Below are positions 21,854-53,642 of a stretch of DNA of 64,000 nt, in pieces. The notes below the pieces were generated by a model. The model searched no databases, was not told the DNA's origin, and saw nothing but the letters and a program-made list of their open reading frames with translations. Origin of the DNA: Dermanyssus gallinae (Eukaryota; Arthropoda; Arachnida; Mesostigmata; Dermanyssidae); NCBI GenBank assembly GCA_003439945.1, contig QVRM01001983.1, forward strand, positions 46,001-110,000. Reading direction: 5' to 3'. The position numbers were made by a program, and so were the translations under genes. Numbering within the stretch: position 1 is the first letter of the stretch; each line of letters begins with the position of its first letter.

Positions 21854-23462
21854 AACGATCTGATAGGAAAGACCTTACACGTCCGCCTTAACCGAATTCA
21901 CCAAGCCCTTCCAGGATGCGGCCTTTGCCTGCTGAATGAGCTTTCGTAAGTAAAGTCGATGCGTACAATAAAGATCCTCTAGGCGCTCAATCCTGGTAGC
22001 ACCATCTGCCAGAGGGTCGGCATTGTGCCCCTGTCGTCTTTGTTTCGTCAGCCAAGAGCGTGTCAGTGTGGGGTTCGCACATATACAATCTACGCGGACT
22101 GTCTGAATATCCGAGCTCCACCAGGGTCTTGCAGGCCGGGCTCTTGTGCCGTCACGTCAGGCTGGGCCCCTGACCGCCCGGCAGGCAGCTGCCAGGATTT
22201 TAGTATCCTCGCCTAATGGAGTGTGCGCCAAGCGAGTTGACCGGTTTCTAAACAAAGTCTTGAAGAGCATTTTTTGTTGATTTATCGCATCTGCCACGTG
22301 TGCCTCCGCCTATCGGGACAACGCGTGATCGGCGAGCATTTCATTTGTTAGATAGCGGTGGTCACTAAGAATCTCCTCGTTCTCCTAGACTTTCTTGTAT
22401 CCGTCGTAGAGCCGCCGGGTCCGCAAAGGTAAGGTCTAAGAACGATGTCTGACCTCGGCGCGTGAACGTGGGAACATTGTCATGGTTGATTAGGGTTCTG
22501 TTGTGCTCTGACAATCCAGTAGAGTCGCGTTATTGTCAGTGGCGCGGCAAGCAATGAGTGTTTTGGGTATCGATTGGATGTTATTGATACTGTTAGCCTA
22601 TCCAGGTATCCCTCCAGGTCTTGAGATTAGGCGAAAAGTAACATGAATATACTACGATATTATAGTGTGGAAGGTACGCCCACCTGAAGCCTTCAGCAAG
22701 ACTCCCATCGGTGAGAGAGAGCGTCACGTATTGACGTGTCTACCAAATGGTCACTTTGCTTTGCGCATCAGTGTACATGTTAGGTGTAGAACAAGAGATG
22801 TACACGTTTTGTTCTAATATGAGGCAAAAGCCCACCTGGTGCTGTGTGGTGTATGCGCCCAGTAGGTCGTTGGCCGCCCGGCATCGATTGAGATTCACCT
22901 AGAAAAACCTGATTATAACTCCTTCTGGGGGACTTCAAACTGGGGGTCGTTGCCTACTCTTTGCCAGTCCTCAGTCGGCGCGAGGGTCCTACGGCAAAGG
23001 TCTGCGCCGTGACATTTTTTTAGACTCTCCAGGTGAATTAGGCTCCTTCCGCTCACGTGATATTTGTAGCTGTGTGCGGTATGGCGGGCAGGCTATACTG
23101 TGGCCCGATACCCCGCACACAATACTATGTGTCGTCTAGGCCTTACACGCAGCTGCCGCATAGTCTGGCGATTCGCATCAACGACAGAGGCAGGCGACCG
23201 CTTCAGGTGCCGTGCATGTAGCAGCCCTGTTGCCGGGTCTCTGGCAGTTGAGGCACGTAGGTAGTTTTTCCCAGACCTTGGACCTGCGTCTGCTGCCGGC
23301 GATTAGGGTAGATCGCTCAGCCTGAAGCCACCGGGCTGTAGGAGGCGTCACCTTCAGCAGCGTATACCAGCGGGTCGTACTGGGGCCCTTGCGTGGGTCA
23401 CTAGCCGCTATAGGAACTGGCAGCCAATAATGTAAAACCAGTAATTACGGGTGTCTGCCTTC

Positions 23463-23648
23463 ATCCTTCTGGCACTGGCCAGAAGATTATTGGGCCATAA
23501 GGCCACTTCTTTCAAGCCGTCACTCATTCGGCTGTGAGTCTGGTGGCCTTATGGGGCAATAATCCTTCTGGCACTGGCCAGAGGATTATTGCCCCATAAG
23601 GCAACTTCTTTCAAGCCGTCACTCATTCGGCTGTGAGTCTGGTGGCCA
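23463..23648. repeat. 99-bp tandem duplication with a near-perfect palindrome
   Basis: Two units start with ATCCTTCTGGCACTGGCCAG at 23463 and 23562 and share TTTCAAGCCGTCACTCATTC. At the junction, GCCTTATGGGGCAATAATCC (from 23546) pairs with its complement ending at 23602. The central TTCTGGC-ACTG-GCCAGA also pairs, with one unpaired T, giving arms of 27 and 26 nt around a 4-nt loop. Confidence 0.9.
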
Positions 23649-24656
23649 GTTGCCTTGCTGATGTCGTCAGCCAAATAAGCCCCGAGGTAATGGGTGATGC
23701 CGCGTAGTCTGATAATGGCGCCGCCGTCATCATTCCTGACGAGGCCGCTAACGGCCAGGCCTTTTAGGCCTGGCCCTTTCCGACCCTGGCCCTGAGAGAC
23801 ATTTGTCCCGCCAGGGCCGGGGCCGGTGGAGGAGCTTTACTCACACTTACTGGCAGCCGACCTGCTTGCGGCCTATCTGCCCGGCAAATCTCTATAAGGC
23901 CGCTTCGTGACGACTGGGCCACGAGAGCCGCTAGAATCCGATGCGTAGTCTCTAATCGCCACTGCTGGGCGACGTATAGGAGAAGGGGTTCCATGGTCGC
24001 CGAGGTTAAGAGCTGGAACATACGCTTGATAACGGAGCGGAACAGGGTGATCACAGCCTCATCGCAGGACTTGTTGGTATGTAAAGTGCCTATTACGAGG
24101 TGGCGATTTTTACCACCGTTACCCGGAGACCCAGCGAGGGACTGCCAGGTGTGTGTGGTACGCAACACAGCCGCCGTACCTAGGGGCTGTGTAAGCACTC
24201 ACAGTAGAAAAATAAATGGACCAGCGAGGCCGGCGAGTACCTCCGAGTCAGCCTCTGCTCCCGGTCTCTGCCTGGCAGTCAAACTGTGCGGACGAGTTTG
24301 GCCGAGCTCCTTGGTGCATACCGGAGAAACGATCGCGTTACTCCGGGGTACCCGGTCTCGGACCTGTAGCGATGGTAGGCAAAGGTGTGCGACAGAGCTT
24401 TACTGTGATTTGATGGGTATTCTTCGAGGTTTATTGCTCACTTTTCGAGGATTATTGGTTTACACTCAGTATCCCAACGACGACCAAGGGAGAACCCCTT
24501 GGTAGGCGAAACGGTACACTTTCGCCTACAAAGGTACTGTACTTAGTAGCCCTCTCTTCCAGATACAAGTTAGGGCCGCGTTTGTTGAGGACAGACAAAC
24601 CAGGTTGGCAATTTTTCCATTTTTATTTCTCGATCTCTAGGCTAATACACGTAGGC

Positions 24657-24730
24657 GCCGCCATTTTTGGTTCCGACCAGTGGGGGCCGCCATTTTTGGT
24701 TCCGACCAGTGGGGGCCGCCATATTGGTTT
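24657..24730 (+). repeat. 29-bp tandem repeat, 2.5 units
   Basis: The unit starts GCCGCCATTTTTGGTTCCGA and ends CCAGTGGGG. Units begin at 24657 and 24686, with a partial third at 24715. Confidence 0.9.
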
Positions 24731-25149
24731 CTCGGCCATCTCGGCGACGATCAGTATTAGTCGGTGAGAGTTGGTGAGTAAGGAGTGGAAGAAGAAGAGA
24801 GGCGGGGGGCGGAGAGAAAAGCGGCGAGGAGTAGAGAGAAACCGACGTAGAGGAAAGAAAACCGGCCTAAGAAGCGTGACGAGGGAGGAGGTGATCATTT
24901 GATGCTCAATGAAACAGCTGGGAGGTGCTAGCCCGGGAGATATATTAAGAAATAATGATTATATATTATTGATTTATTGTTTGCTTGGCATGTATACCGA
25001 AATACACATGTCACCCTTTTATATCAGGGGCATATTATATAATATGATATGATATAGTATATTATATAGTAAGTATATTATGGGATAATACACATGATTT
25101 TTTACACACCGGATTGGGTAAAATAGACAATAGTACGATCGATATCACT

Positions 25150-27010
25150 ACAGTCTCGTAATAATATTATTATTAGAAATCGTTCAGTGCCAGCTATGTT
25201 AAAGAGGGAATTGCATTACACTCACTGCCATGATATCTTACACATATACCATAACAATATTTACAAACACATGTGTCACAGGGTTCATGGCAAGCGTCTT
25301 TCTGACATAGAAGGTGATGAAAACCGTGCACAGCAAAGCGGGTGGTCATGTGCTTATTTGTCCTGCTCGTGCCCTTCCATTCTGACCTAACCGTGTGTGG
25401 ATCGATCTCTGCCATTTTCTCTTTATATCGCCGTATGAACTCGCTGTATGCAGGGGTGTCTGGAAGCGCAAACTGTTTTTTGACCTGTTTTACGAATAGT
25501 GGAGCATCGCACAACAAATACGTGAGGCGGTTGTATGCTGACGTATGTAAACCCAGTACCCGTTTCAAATAAGCTGGTTTCACACGATCGAGAGCACCAA
25601 GTTGAGTCGAGCTTAGTCTTGCCCATACAAGCTGGATCCCGTATGATGCAATTGGCGCTATTTTCATATCAAATAGAGCTAGCGCTGCCTTAATCGAGAG
25701 CATCTGAAGCTTCCTAAGGGTTGTCGCCGCAATCAAGGCTTTTCGAGACCTATCCTCTATATGTGCAGCGAAGGTCTTGGCTGAGGGGGTCACTGTGATA
25801 CCGATATATGTGAACTTATTTACATAGTTCAGGTCTTGTCCATTTAACCTAAGTGTATCGGTCACGGCCAGCCTGCCCGCGTGCCTGAACTTCATAGCTT
25901 CTGTCTTCTGCATATTTATTTCAAGGCCTACTACGTTCACGTATGCCGACAAAGTGGCCAGCGCCTGTTGCAGACGGTATCTGCTGCTACTGTAGAATAC
26001 TAGATCGTCGGCATACATAATTATCTTGACAGCTGGGTGTCGGGTCTGTAAACGTGTTGGTAAATCGGCTACCAGTAAACAAAAAACAAAGGGCTGAGAT
26101 TATCGCCTTGGGCAAAGCCTGTCGTTTGTTCTATGCTTGGGTGCTCCGCTACACCGTCGTCCAAGATGATCTGATTGGATTGTAGCACGTCCTTCATTAA
26201 TGTCAGCATCCGTATTGGGACCCCGATTTTAGCGAATTTAAGCAGGACTCGAGTTCTTGAGCCTGATTCAAACGCGGCTTGGAAATCCACAAATACGCTG
26301 TATAAAAACAGTCCCTTTCGTGACAGGGTTTGCTCTATATCTGCAAGGAGGACTGCGCATGCAGCTAGTGTTGACCTCTGCGCACGAAAGCCATGTTGTT
26401 CGTCTGGTAATGCCTTTTTGTATTCGACGAACGACGTTAGACGAGCGGCTAGGAGGCTTGCAAGCAGTTTGTAAGCGCAGCTTTTCTTGGCAATGCCCCG
26501 CCAAGAAGAGGGCTCGGTCCGCGGTCCCTTGCCCTTTGGAATAAGTGCCATAACGCACTGTCTCCACGCTGATGGTAGTCGACCGTTGTAAATGCACCTA
26601 TTAAAAAGCGCGGTCCAGTGTGCGGTCATTGTGGCTGCCTGCTGCAGATGCTCATTACAGATGCCATCTGGCCCAGGTGCTTTGTTTCTCGGGAGTTGAC
26701 GCAGTGCCTCCGCCACTTCTTGGACGGTGAAGTATTCGTCCAGTTGAGTTCTCCATTTCAGATCCTCTTCTGACCAGACCGATATGAGAGTAGGCACTGC
26801 CCTTGGCACTGTGTCATGTGAGCTGAGGATCGATCTAAAGTGGCCATAGAGTACAATCGCTTTCAACTGGACATGCAGACCTCCCCTCCGAGGTGTTACG
26901 GAGCCACAAATATGGATTTTGTTCGGTCATCTGAAGCAGTCGAGTCTCCAGTTTGTTTGCTCGTGTTGCCTTTTAGCATTCCGCAGAGTTCGTCGGTAAA
27001 TGAACAGTTC
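25150..27010 (-). mobile_element. APE-type LINE of another clade, reverse strand, 5' truncated
   Basis: The minus strand carries a reverse transcriptase with linker, palm and C-terminal part in two frames. It begins in or before a (TA)n tract near 27010 and ends after the stop at about 25194. The endonuclease is absent. The protein matches a LINE type frequent in tick and mite genomes as far as I recall; the clade (CR1/jockey-like) is not certain. Confidence 0.7.
25194..26866 (-). pseudogene. LINE reverse transcriptase, one frameshift
   Basis: Read from 26866: EALRQLPRNKAPGPDGICNE, WRQCVMALIPKGKGPR, DEQHGFRAQRSTLAACAVLL, motif A FLYSVFVDFQAAFES, motif B TGFAQGDNLSPLFFV, then a frameshift near 26030-26070. 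In the new frame follow motif C MYADDLVFYSSSRYRLQQAL, GLEINMQKTEAMKF, a long conserved tail (RVKPAYLKRVLGLH, LPDTPAYSEFIRRYKEKMAE, TRFAVHGFHHLLC) and a Cys/His-rich end CDTCVCKYCYGICVRYHGSEC. All three catalytic motifs survive; the frameshift and missing endonuclease make it inactive. It is better preserved than the R1 copies. Confidence 0.8.
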
Positions 27011-27011
27011 T

Positions 27012-27012
<1 letters not shown>

Positions 27013-27056
<44 letters not shown>

Positions 27057-27065
27057 ATAATATAT
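27013..27065. repeat. (TA)n microsatellite
   Basis: TA dinucleotides with short breaks. They mark the upstream limit of the reverse-strand LINE. Confidence 0.9.
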
Positions 27066-27189
27066 GCGTGTGTGTGTTTAGAGCGTGAACGGGGAGCTCT
27101 GTAGTGACCAGGCTTTAAATGTTGCTACTGAGTTGTACCTAGTAGAAAAGAAGCGAAGAAGTTCGAAAAAATGTAGAGTATTACCGAGT

Positions 27190-27305
27190 CTGGGAGGGTG
27201 GGGCGTAATCCGGGTTTAGTGGGTTTGTGAGCCCCACACTAGTCACGCAGGCTACTAGTGACGTAAGTGCATTCTGCATTCCCAAAACCGTCCAAAAAAA
27301 CAAAA
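27190..27305 (+). mobile_element. Short poly(A) retroposon, copy 2
   Basis: Same sequence as the minus-strand copy at 5342-5462: GGGTGGGGCGTAATCCGGGT, TTTAGTGGGTTTGTGAG, CACACTAGTCACGCAGGCTA, ending in an A-rich run. This shows a dispersed retroposed family. Confidence 0.6.
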
Positions 27306-27966
27306 GTAGAAAAGAAGCGAAGGAAGAGGTTTCAAGCCACAAAAAATGTTGATTGCGTTACCGCCAAATCGTTTACAGATAGTGCGAACGTGTATACGGC
27401 AACTGCGTTATTGTGTTTGCCTATTGAAAGAGATGTTCTGTACATGCTTACAAATATATATGACGTATGTATATATATATATATATATGTCTATTCGTAG
27501 TGATGTATATATATATATATTTTTTTTAAATGTGGTTTATTTACGGAACTGCATTTCACAACGCTTAAGTTCTCGGCAAATCAAAATAGTTAAAAAAAAA
27601 TAAACAAAAACATGATTTAAACAACGAAGTAGAAAATCACTCTCGACAAAGTCCAAGGAGTGCTTTTTATAAGCACCTTACACAATCGCCGTGGTTATTG
27701 AGTATCACAAGAACATCAAAACAGCAGCTGGTGTGTTTGATAGAACACGAACAACATGTAAGGCTACACACTTGTGAATATACGCACAAACGAAGTACAC
27801 TTCACTAGTACAGCATCTTCACAATTCACAACTATGGGTAAAAACACGTATAAACATTACTATCTAAGCCGGGTGTGCGCCCCTATATACAAAGCACTAC
27901 AATCCCAATTCCGAATTTACCTAGATTACAAGCCCTATTCTGACTGTGAAACTAAAAGCCACCGTT

Positions 27967-27994
27967 TTAGTTCACGATATATATATATATATAT

Positions 27995-28027
<33 letters not shown>
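27967..28027. repeat. (TA)n microsatellite with a CAAA interruption
   Basis: TA dinucleotides interrupted once near 27997. Confidence 0.9.
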
Positions 28028-28109
28028 CGCGTAGTGATATACTTGGTAGTGAATTCCTGTGGCCGTGTTATAGACATGTACCAGATGTGTGTTTGCGTGT
28101 GGCGACGAC

Positions 28110-28253
28110 AAATGCGTCAGAAGAGATCATACAGGGTGGACTTGGCTTAAGGAGTGCAGTAGACCTGGCTCCAGTATGTTACGCTGCTTCGCTAAACCAG
28201 TTTGGATCTCTGTCAAAATCGTTGGTAAGCCACGACGTGCAACAGCTAATTTA
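28110..28253 (+). pseudogene. RLE LINE fragment (region after the reverse transcriptase core)
   Basis: The frame reads NASEEIIQGGLGLRSAVDLA then PVCYAASLNQFG. GGLGxR...AxPAFLAS is the conserved motif downstream of the palm in RLE LINEs of the type whose 3' end lies at 56516. The fragment is short, so the call is tentative. Confidence 0.45.
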
Positions 28254-29049
28254 GTAATAATAACAAGATGCTGTAGTAATACTGCTGCTGCTGCTGCCGT
28301 TGTCATCGTCGGCTGTAACACGTCCGCTACTGGTTGTGGTTTCGTTTCACTTCGTCTTGCTGTTGATTATGGCATTGATTATTCATTGTCAATGTTATTG
28401 GATGGGTTCTGTTCTTCGAGAGGCCAAGCGCGTGTGTAAGTTTTCCTATCGCCCCGCCGTACAGCAGCAAAGCCACCGAGCAGCATGTTTACATGACTAA
28501 TCATTCATCATCGCGTCCCACTTTTTCTCACGCGAGGCAAATCATACTCGATGGAAAGTTGCACAAGAACCGGCTAGACTAAGTGAAGTACTTTTAGCTA
28601 CTAGCTGCACTCTAGTACCGTCTTAACGGTACGCAGCATTGCGGATGCTTAATGGCAGCAACGGGTGCGCTCGCCAGAGAGACTTGCACGACAACATTCG
28701 TTGTAAACAGGCAGGCAGCTACATAAAAAACAAAAACACAATGTTTTCCATTGCACGAGTATACGGGTTCCCACCGGGTGCGCTTATGTATGTGTTCAGT
28801 CCATAATGTTAGTACAAAAAATGTACACATTAAAGTACGCTTAGTTTAAACAAACAACTAGAAAGACCACCTACCTGTACGATGGGTCGCATGATGGGTC
28901 TGCGGGGGATCTGTGATTGTTTATCACAGAGTTAAGTGGGTGTCTTGCTAGTACCAACAAAATAGTTTACTACGATACCTTGCAGGATTCTAGTTTTATG
29001 GGGCGGTTAAGTGGAAGGACCGGGCGGCCAAGGTCTGCTACATGTGTGT

Positions 29050-29088
<39 letters not shown>
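29050..29088. repeat. (TA)n microsatellite
   Basis: About 19 TA units. Confidence 0.9.
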
Positions 29089-29090
<2 letters not shown>

Positions 29091-29912
29091 CTGGCGTTAG
29101 GAAAGCAATAATAATTACAAGAAAATGCAAGGTGCAATAAATAATTATTGTAAACCATGACATCTAACCGGTGATTTAGAAGTACGGCCGTCAACAAACG
29201 TATACTGACGACCTTATATAAATATGTGACTAAGATGTGCAATTATGGTCTAAGGCTTAGTCAGCTCGATCGTATTTTTTCCGTTAGTTGCATTTAACAT
29301 TTAATACAGTAGTAGTATTTTATCGTAGCATTTTAGTTCACATTTATCACTACATTGCTATATATGTATCGCATGGTGAACATAAATGCCAGATTTCCTC
29401 ATCTGTTTAAATCTTTATGTAGTAAGGAATGTAAAACTAAACTTAAACAACACGTTTGTTTAATTTCACCGGACATATTAAAAGTATGTGTATTTGAATG
29501 GGCCTCCCAGCACAATTAAAACATTAAAAATCTAATAAACACCGTTGTGTAATATGTAGGATGTTAGCACACTTACAAGGGCGAGTAGACACGGGTCATA
29601 GGGCTTTATCTGCAAAATGGCCTTAATTGTTACAATTGTTGAAATGTGTACTGTTGGACATTATAAGCTTAATGAGGAATTATTGAATTTAAATAAAGTT
29701 GCCGGAGTCCGGAGAAGACGGTCCCATTGAAACATATAGGCAGATATTTATATACTTGCAGCATTGCTTGACGCGTATAGCGTATAGGATATAGCGTTCA
29801 TATGGATGCACTTAGTAGAAGCAGTTCCGAAATATATTTGCGAAAATAGTTGCAACAGGACGTGTGGCGACAGAGGACTGATGTGGACATGTCGTTTGCG
29901 ATGTTTTGTCAG

Positions 29913-47796
<17,884 letters not shown>

Positions 47797-49000
47797 TCAG
47801 AAGCCACAACACTCTTCGCTGTCTCGACCTGTGTTGCCGTCTGGCTATGCAAGGTGAGCACGATCTTCAATTGTTCCGCCAGCTCTCAGGCAGTCGGCAG
47901 TCTGCGAACCTCGGTCAGCCGATAGCCGAAAAAAAAACGAATGTATATACATATACATTTGTGTGTTTAACTTTTGCACACATTTTGGCGGACACATGCG
48001 TGTACAGGCGCTTTCTTTCACACGAACCAATGAAGCAGCACCGATGAAGCAAGGGAGAGGACGGAGAAGAAGAACCACAACAACAACAACAATAACACAA
48101 ATAATAATATAATATAGTATAATACGCGTAACCTAATAGAACCTCTGCTAAATACTCTGCGTCGCCGTTTCTCGTCTTCCCTATACGTCGACGCTGGTGG
48201 GTCATGTCGGTGGCAATTTTGTTCGACACAGCCTCGGCCGACACAAAAAAATATCTACTAAACGTCCAGCTGAAAAGTGAGTGCGCGCGAAGGAGCACGC
48301 AGCCCCTGGCCTTAGTTTTCATCAACACCGGAATGGCCGTGTATAAAACGTTCCGTGGCTGCATTTGAATTGTGGCCGTCACACTCAGCTATGAAATGTT
48401 GTATTGTTTTGAATGCTGTTACCGTGACCGGGTTCGGATCGATCGGAATCGAAAGGATCGACGGGCCTCGCTGATGGCAGGTGCGTGAATGGTCGGTCTT
48501 AGACGGCCCATAGGCAACGTGCGTTCCTCTTTTTGCAACGCGCGTTGCCAGCATCCGTACAAGGCAACTTTCGAAAGCCACGCGAACATCCAATCGATGC
48601 GGAGATTGGTCAGATCAGCGGCTATCAGCCGCCGTGTTTACATCTACTAGAGAGATTATACATACATTAGATCATGTACAGGAATGTTTGCCACGATATT
48701 CGCCTCGATTTGGCGCTGTCACGATTTTGTGTTTAGTAGCTAAATTGGCTGTGGAGCGATGTTATAGTTACAAGGCGGCCGTATATTTGCATCCGCGTCC
48801 GGCGTTGCGCTCACCGCCTGGCTCCGTTTTCACTCCTCAGTAGGCTGTGTGCGGAACATACGTGCAAACGTGCAAGGTTGTTGATATCACCTAATTAGAT
48901 CATCATCAAGTTATATAGGATGATATATATATATATATATATATAATGTGGATCATTAGCGACGTATGATGCAGTGAATCCGTCTCAGTTCCGCTAGAAA
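47797..49000 (+). other. 3' flank of DENND5, probable 3' UTR
   Basis: No further coding match. I could not find a canonical AATAAA signal in the first kilobase, so the transcript end is undefined. A GC-rich island at 48170-48620 has open frames on the minus strand but no recognised protein. Confidence 0.4.
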
Positions 49001-49595
49001 GAGAGGAATGCTGTAAGGTACAACTGAATCTTTGTGATTGGTGTTCTTCACGAAGTCGCCAAAATAAGATTCAAACGCTGAATCATGTTAAAATCTGCTG
49101 GGTATACATAGTGGTTCAAGCGATAATTTGGGGCTCAGCAAGCAAAACTCAGCTAACCCCTAAAGTGCACTTTGATCACGTTGATTGACATTTAAACCAA
49201 TAAGTATTCACCTAAGATAGCATTTTTAGCCCAAATATTCCGTTCGGCGCCTGCGTCCTTAGCGAGATGTCAACTCTTGTGTACGTGTATAGGCATCTGT
49301 GCGCGCGAACCAGCCATATTGTGTTACACAACACACTACTCAAGTTTTGTGGTTTAGCAGTGTTCCTCAAATCACAGAGAGTCGTCAATTAGATTAGATT
49401 TAAGTCAATTAGATGTCTTATTGAATGAGAGAAACTTCTTATAAAATGCAGCCGATAAGTGATTGAAGAGAGCTGATATAGTGTCAACGTTAGTATCCTA
49501 TATATATGTGTGCGTTTTTCCGAGATCAATCATCTGGAGAATATATCAGCCATCGCTCAGTATTGCATTAGTCATTGCGCAAGTGGGTTTCATGG

Positions 49596-49640
<45 letters not shown>

Positions 49641-50266
49641 TGTAAATTTTGTTGTGCAAAAGGCGTACGTCACCCCAATGGCCACTTCTCGAGCTTGCCG
49701 TGAAGTGTCTCGCGCATTCTATCTCGGCGGCGAAGGGTACTGCTATCGATGCTGGGATTAATCTGCTACGTGCTTATGTTACTAATTTAAACTCCACCAA
49801 CCAATCAGGCCGCGAGTTCAGTGCATTTGTTCGGTCACTTGCGGATACTATGCCAACTATTACGGTTTTTCTTCTAACATGTATCTATAAAGTTAATTGC
49901 ATGGTCAAGTAAACGTGATAAAGAGCGGCAATGGTAAGCATTGTGCATCATAAACGATACGTGATAGGAGCTCTTGGCTACTGATATATTTGTTATATAT
50001 AGCTAGGTTTTAATTGACATTTTTATACAGATAACAATGACTGAACCCCCAATTCGCGCCGTTCACATAGGACAAAAACTGCAAACTAATATAAACTGAT
50101 AAAAATAGTTTATAGGTGCATCTCTATAGGTGCTGGTGGGGGCAAGTTGAAAGAATTAATATGTATCTAGGATTTAGTAGTCGGCAAGGTGAGATAAGAT
50201 ATAATATAGAGAGAACATATATAATAATATAGAAATATAATAATATAATAATATAGATATAATAAT

Positions 50267-50312
<46 letters not shown>

Positions 50313-51132
50313 TTATATCGAGTATAATATATCTCTATTCTCGATATAGTCTATCTATATAGTTCTATCTCATATATCTGTATTATCTCATCCCTCTCTA
50401 TCTGTCCTATGTCTTCTATCTCTTACTTATATTTATCTATCTTTTATCTCTCTTATATATATATATATATTATATATATAACTCCTAGGCGATGCATATT
50501 AAATCTAGTATGGAAACTATGAAGTTACACAATGGGTATATGTACACATAGCCTTAATTACGCTATCGTGCTCTCTACGTTCGGCCGTATGTTTAATTTT
50601 CGGTTCTATTTCATTTTATCTATAGCACGCTTTATCAACACGAGGTGAGTTTCGATACTGCAAAGCTCTTGGTGCACTCATAAAAATTGCCATCTTCTAT
50701 AAAGGCCAACGTATCAGCCACTGTCTCACGTTTGCCACAAGCCTGATTCTATAGTAGTAGTAGTAGTAGAGAGAGAAAGAGACTTGACAGGAATTCGTTT
50801 ATTCTTCACGTCCAGGTAAGTCGGGCGAATTTGACCTAACCTATAGACGGTTTTTGGTCATACTCCGACCTGGACCACCATTGTTGGCACGAGGACGAGC
50901 ACTCAAGTTTTTAACAAGCACAAAAACTCTTTCAATGTCTCCGGTTGTATTAGTGCGTGCAGATGTTATAGTCATGTGTTTTACAACTGACACTAGGGGT
51001 ATATACATCTAATATGTAAGCTACGTACTCTTGCTTCTCTAACGCTTATTCTTTTTATATGCAGGAGCAGGTTTAGGCAGTATCTAGTGGTGGAGAGGTG
51101 AGTCACTGAAAGAACGTTTTCTCTCACTTACA

Positions 51133-51171
<39 letters not shown>

Positions 51172-51197
51172 CATGCTTTAAGACTTTGCAAAGCTGC

Positions 51198-51237
<40 letters not shown>

Positions 51238-51353
51238 GATATGACCTGATCGATAAAACATAAGAAAGGGCTATCCAGTACAGTACCCTGCGGGAAATTA
51301 GTAAGAACACTACCCATCCTCGACAATGTCACCCTGAATTTTACTCTGAAAGT

Positions 51354-51389
<36 letters not shown>

Positions 51390-53606
51390 CACAATATCAA
51401 ATATGATGACTAATGTGTTCACAGTCTATGCTGTAGACTCAAGTAGAAGGTGTATTGATGTAGTCATACGGCACGCTGTACAGGAAACTGCAAAATGTTA
51501 TTGTGCTTTAACATTTACTATTATATCACAAACAAGTGCACAAATCCTATCTAATTATCCGTGATCGTTGTTTAGGGGATCTAACTGAGAATAACAGTCA
51601 CGACAAAATACTCTGATCTGTTGTTGATGTTTTTGCCTTAGGCGCTATCTATTTAAGTTGACGTGTATGCCTCTTGGGGAGACGTTTGTCTCTTAGGCTT
51701 TTGCCTTGCTTTATTTCTGTTGCCACAGTTAAATAGTGATTAGCATGGTTAGTGTTTGGCTGCGTTATGCTTAAGTAGTAAATATTACAGTAATAATTGT
51801 ATAATTTATGTTGCTAGATTGTAACTACTGTAAATATCGACCACGCTTTACTTAGGCATATCGATTTTTAAAATAATGCGATTTGTTTATTTTCGGAAAC
51901 GCCCATGTAGAGATCGTGAAATGGTATGCCAGTGTGCCCTTCGACGGCATGGACGTTAGTTATTTACAGATTTATCATCATGATCCTAGTCTAAACTCGA
52001 TAATAGTCTGCCGCTCGCCAACGTGCGTACGGCTTCTCCCCTTTAATATTTACGACCATGCTCATAGGTTCAAGATTTTTCTTTTGTATTAACTTCGGGA
52101 GCGATAGTCAGTAACGACGATTATAGAGTAGCAAATATGTATGTATGTATGTATATCATCTATTAATATGCATACACACATATCCCGTGGTTAGGAGCTG
52201 AAGCGATCGTGAATTTTTAGGCTTTTGCCGCTACACTTTGCTATTAAAGCTAAAAGGCCGATAGTGTTGATACTTGGCCAAAGCGGAGGATATCGTAAGG
52301 ACATAATACATAGTAGGATCTAGTTATTTGTCTCGTGTAACTCCGTCTCTCGCCGGAGAGATTAATCAGCCGATCCGACATACAATTGCCATTTTGAGAA
52401 GAACGGATTACAGGGGAGACTATTAAAGCGGACTGCCGACTCGACAATTGCGTACTCATACAAACATGCATACATTGTTCAAGTTCTACGACATCTATAT
52501 TCAAGTGCCAAAGATCGAACGAGGTGTGGTGATTTATAACTGTTTGTTGAAGGATACTCTGTATGATTATTAGTATGATGATGGTGATTTTTATGCCTAC
52601 ATTTGGGTTGGTAATATTTCTGTTTGTTTTTTAAGAAGGTGTTTGATTAAGCGTGGTCGCTAGCTGTACATTCGTTTTACCGACCGCGTGGTAGAACTTG
52701 ACACAGAGTTTAGACCACTAACTTTATTATATAACGAATCTGAATACAGAGATACAAGCGCATACCTTACCAATCAGAAATCTTCATGGTAAATATTTGA
52801 GATATTAGGAAGCAATGCTCAGTTACTTTATTTCTAATTGAAGTTACTTCGATAACGAATAGGAGCGGCAAGTAGAACACCAAAAATAGGAACAGCCACA
52901 CCAACTATATTCGTAGTACTAATAAGCATAAGACAGCATAGTATTAATAACAAAAATTAGTTACGGCCAAAGTGAAGTGCAGCAGCTACAAGTGGAATGC
53001 TGATATACTCAGTAGAAGAAAGGCCGTGCAGACTTGCAATCTCTCGTAGTGCCCTTACGAATGTGTTGGCCGACGTCTGCCTCTGCAGTAACTGATATCT
53101 ACGTACTAATAATTGCCGTGATTAGTATATGATTGTGCCTACTCACAGACACGTTTATGAGTTGGAACATCTCTGCGGATTTAAATCCTATTTTATATGG
53201 TGCGCAACCTGTCGTCACTCGTTCCTTCATACCATCAGTAACAAAAAAAAAACAGTCATTATTGTAACAGTAATCGTCATCTCCGGTATCATAATCGCGG
53301 CGCGTAATTGTGTTATAGGCACCAACGGTAAATGACAAGCACGTCATTATGATTAGTGATAGTGATGTTATGACGATTGATATCCTAACAAGAGTGGCTC
53401 ACCTTTATTGAGCGTAGTCCTCAGTTGACTAGTGGTGTAATTGTCTAAATAGTATCGCAGTATATATATATATACCCGAGCAAAAAAAAACAGTCAGAAA
53501 CGTGGCCAAAGATGTTCAGTTTAGTGTAAGCTAGGCGAAGGAGTAATTATATAATAACAACTAACAGGTGTTCTGATGTGAGTGTTATTGAAAATGAAGA
53601 TATATA

Positions 53607-53642
<36 letters not shown>

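Larger units (their letters stand above)
20560..24290 (-). mobile_element. R1-clade LINE, reverse strand, ORF1 and ORF2 decayed
   Basis: Read on the minus strand from 24290: a gag-like region (24200-23380), a degenerate zinc knuckle CLNCQRPGNRAATC with the His replaced by Asn (about 23270-23230), endonuclease pieces (CLISEQNVYI near 22800, FRWAYLPHYNIVVYSCYFSP near 22660-22600), reverse transcriptase start PGTDGVPPDMVQLL (about 21650), and a C-terminal part (HHLELAPQITKALFLTGR at 21305-21250, AKYLEVTLDTGLTG, and AYRTVSTDVLLVLVCLLPWD near 20990). Reverse transcriptase motifs A to C are missing, with a hairpin (21329-21377) at the deletion. Stops and frameshifts are frequent. Limits are approximate. 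Confidence 0.75.

Noticed and set aside
23461..23650. CRISPR-like direct repeats
   Set aside because: There are only two units, adjacent and without spacers, inside an R1 LINE; they form a tandem duplication with a palindrome at the junction.
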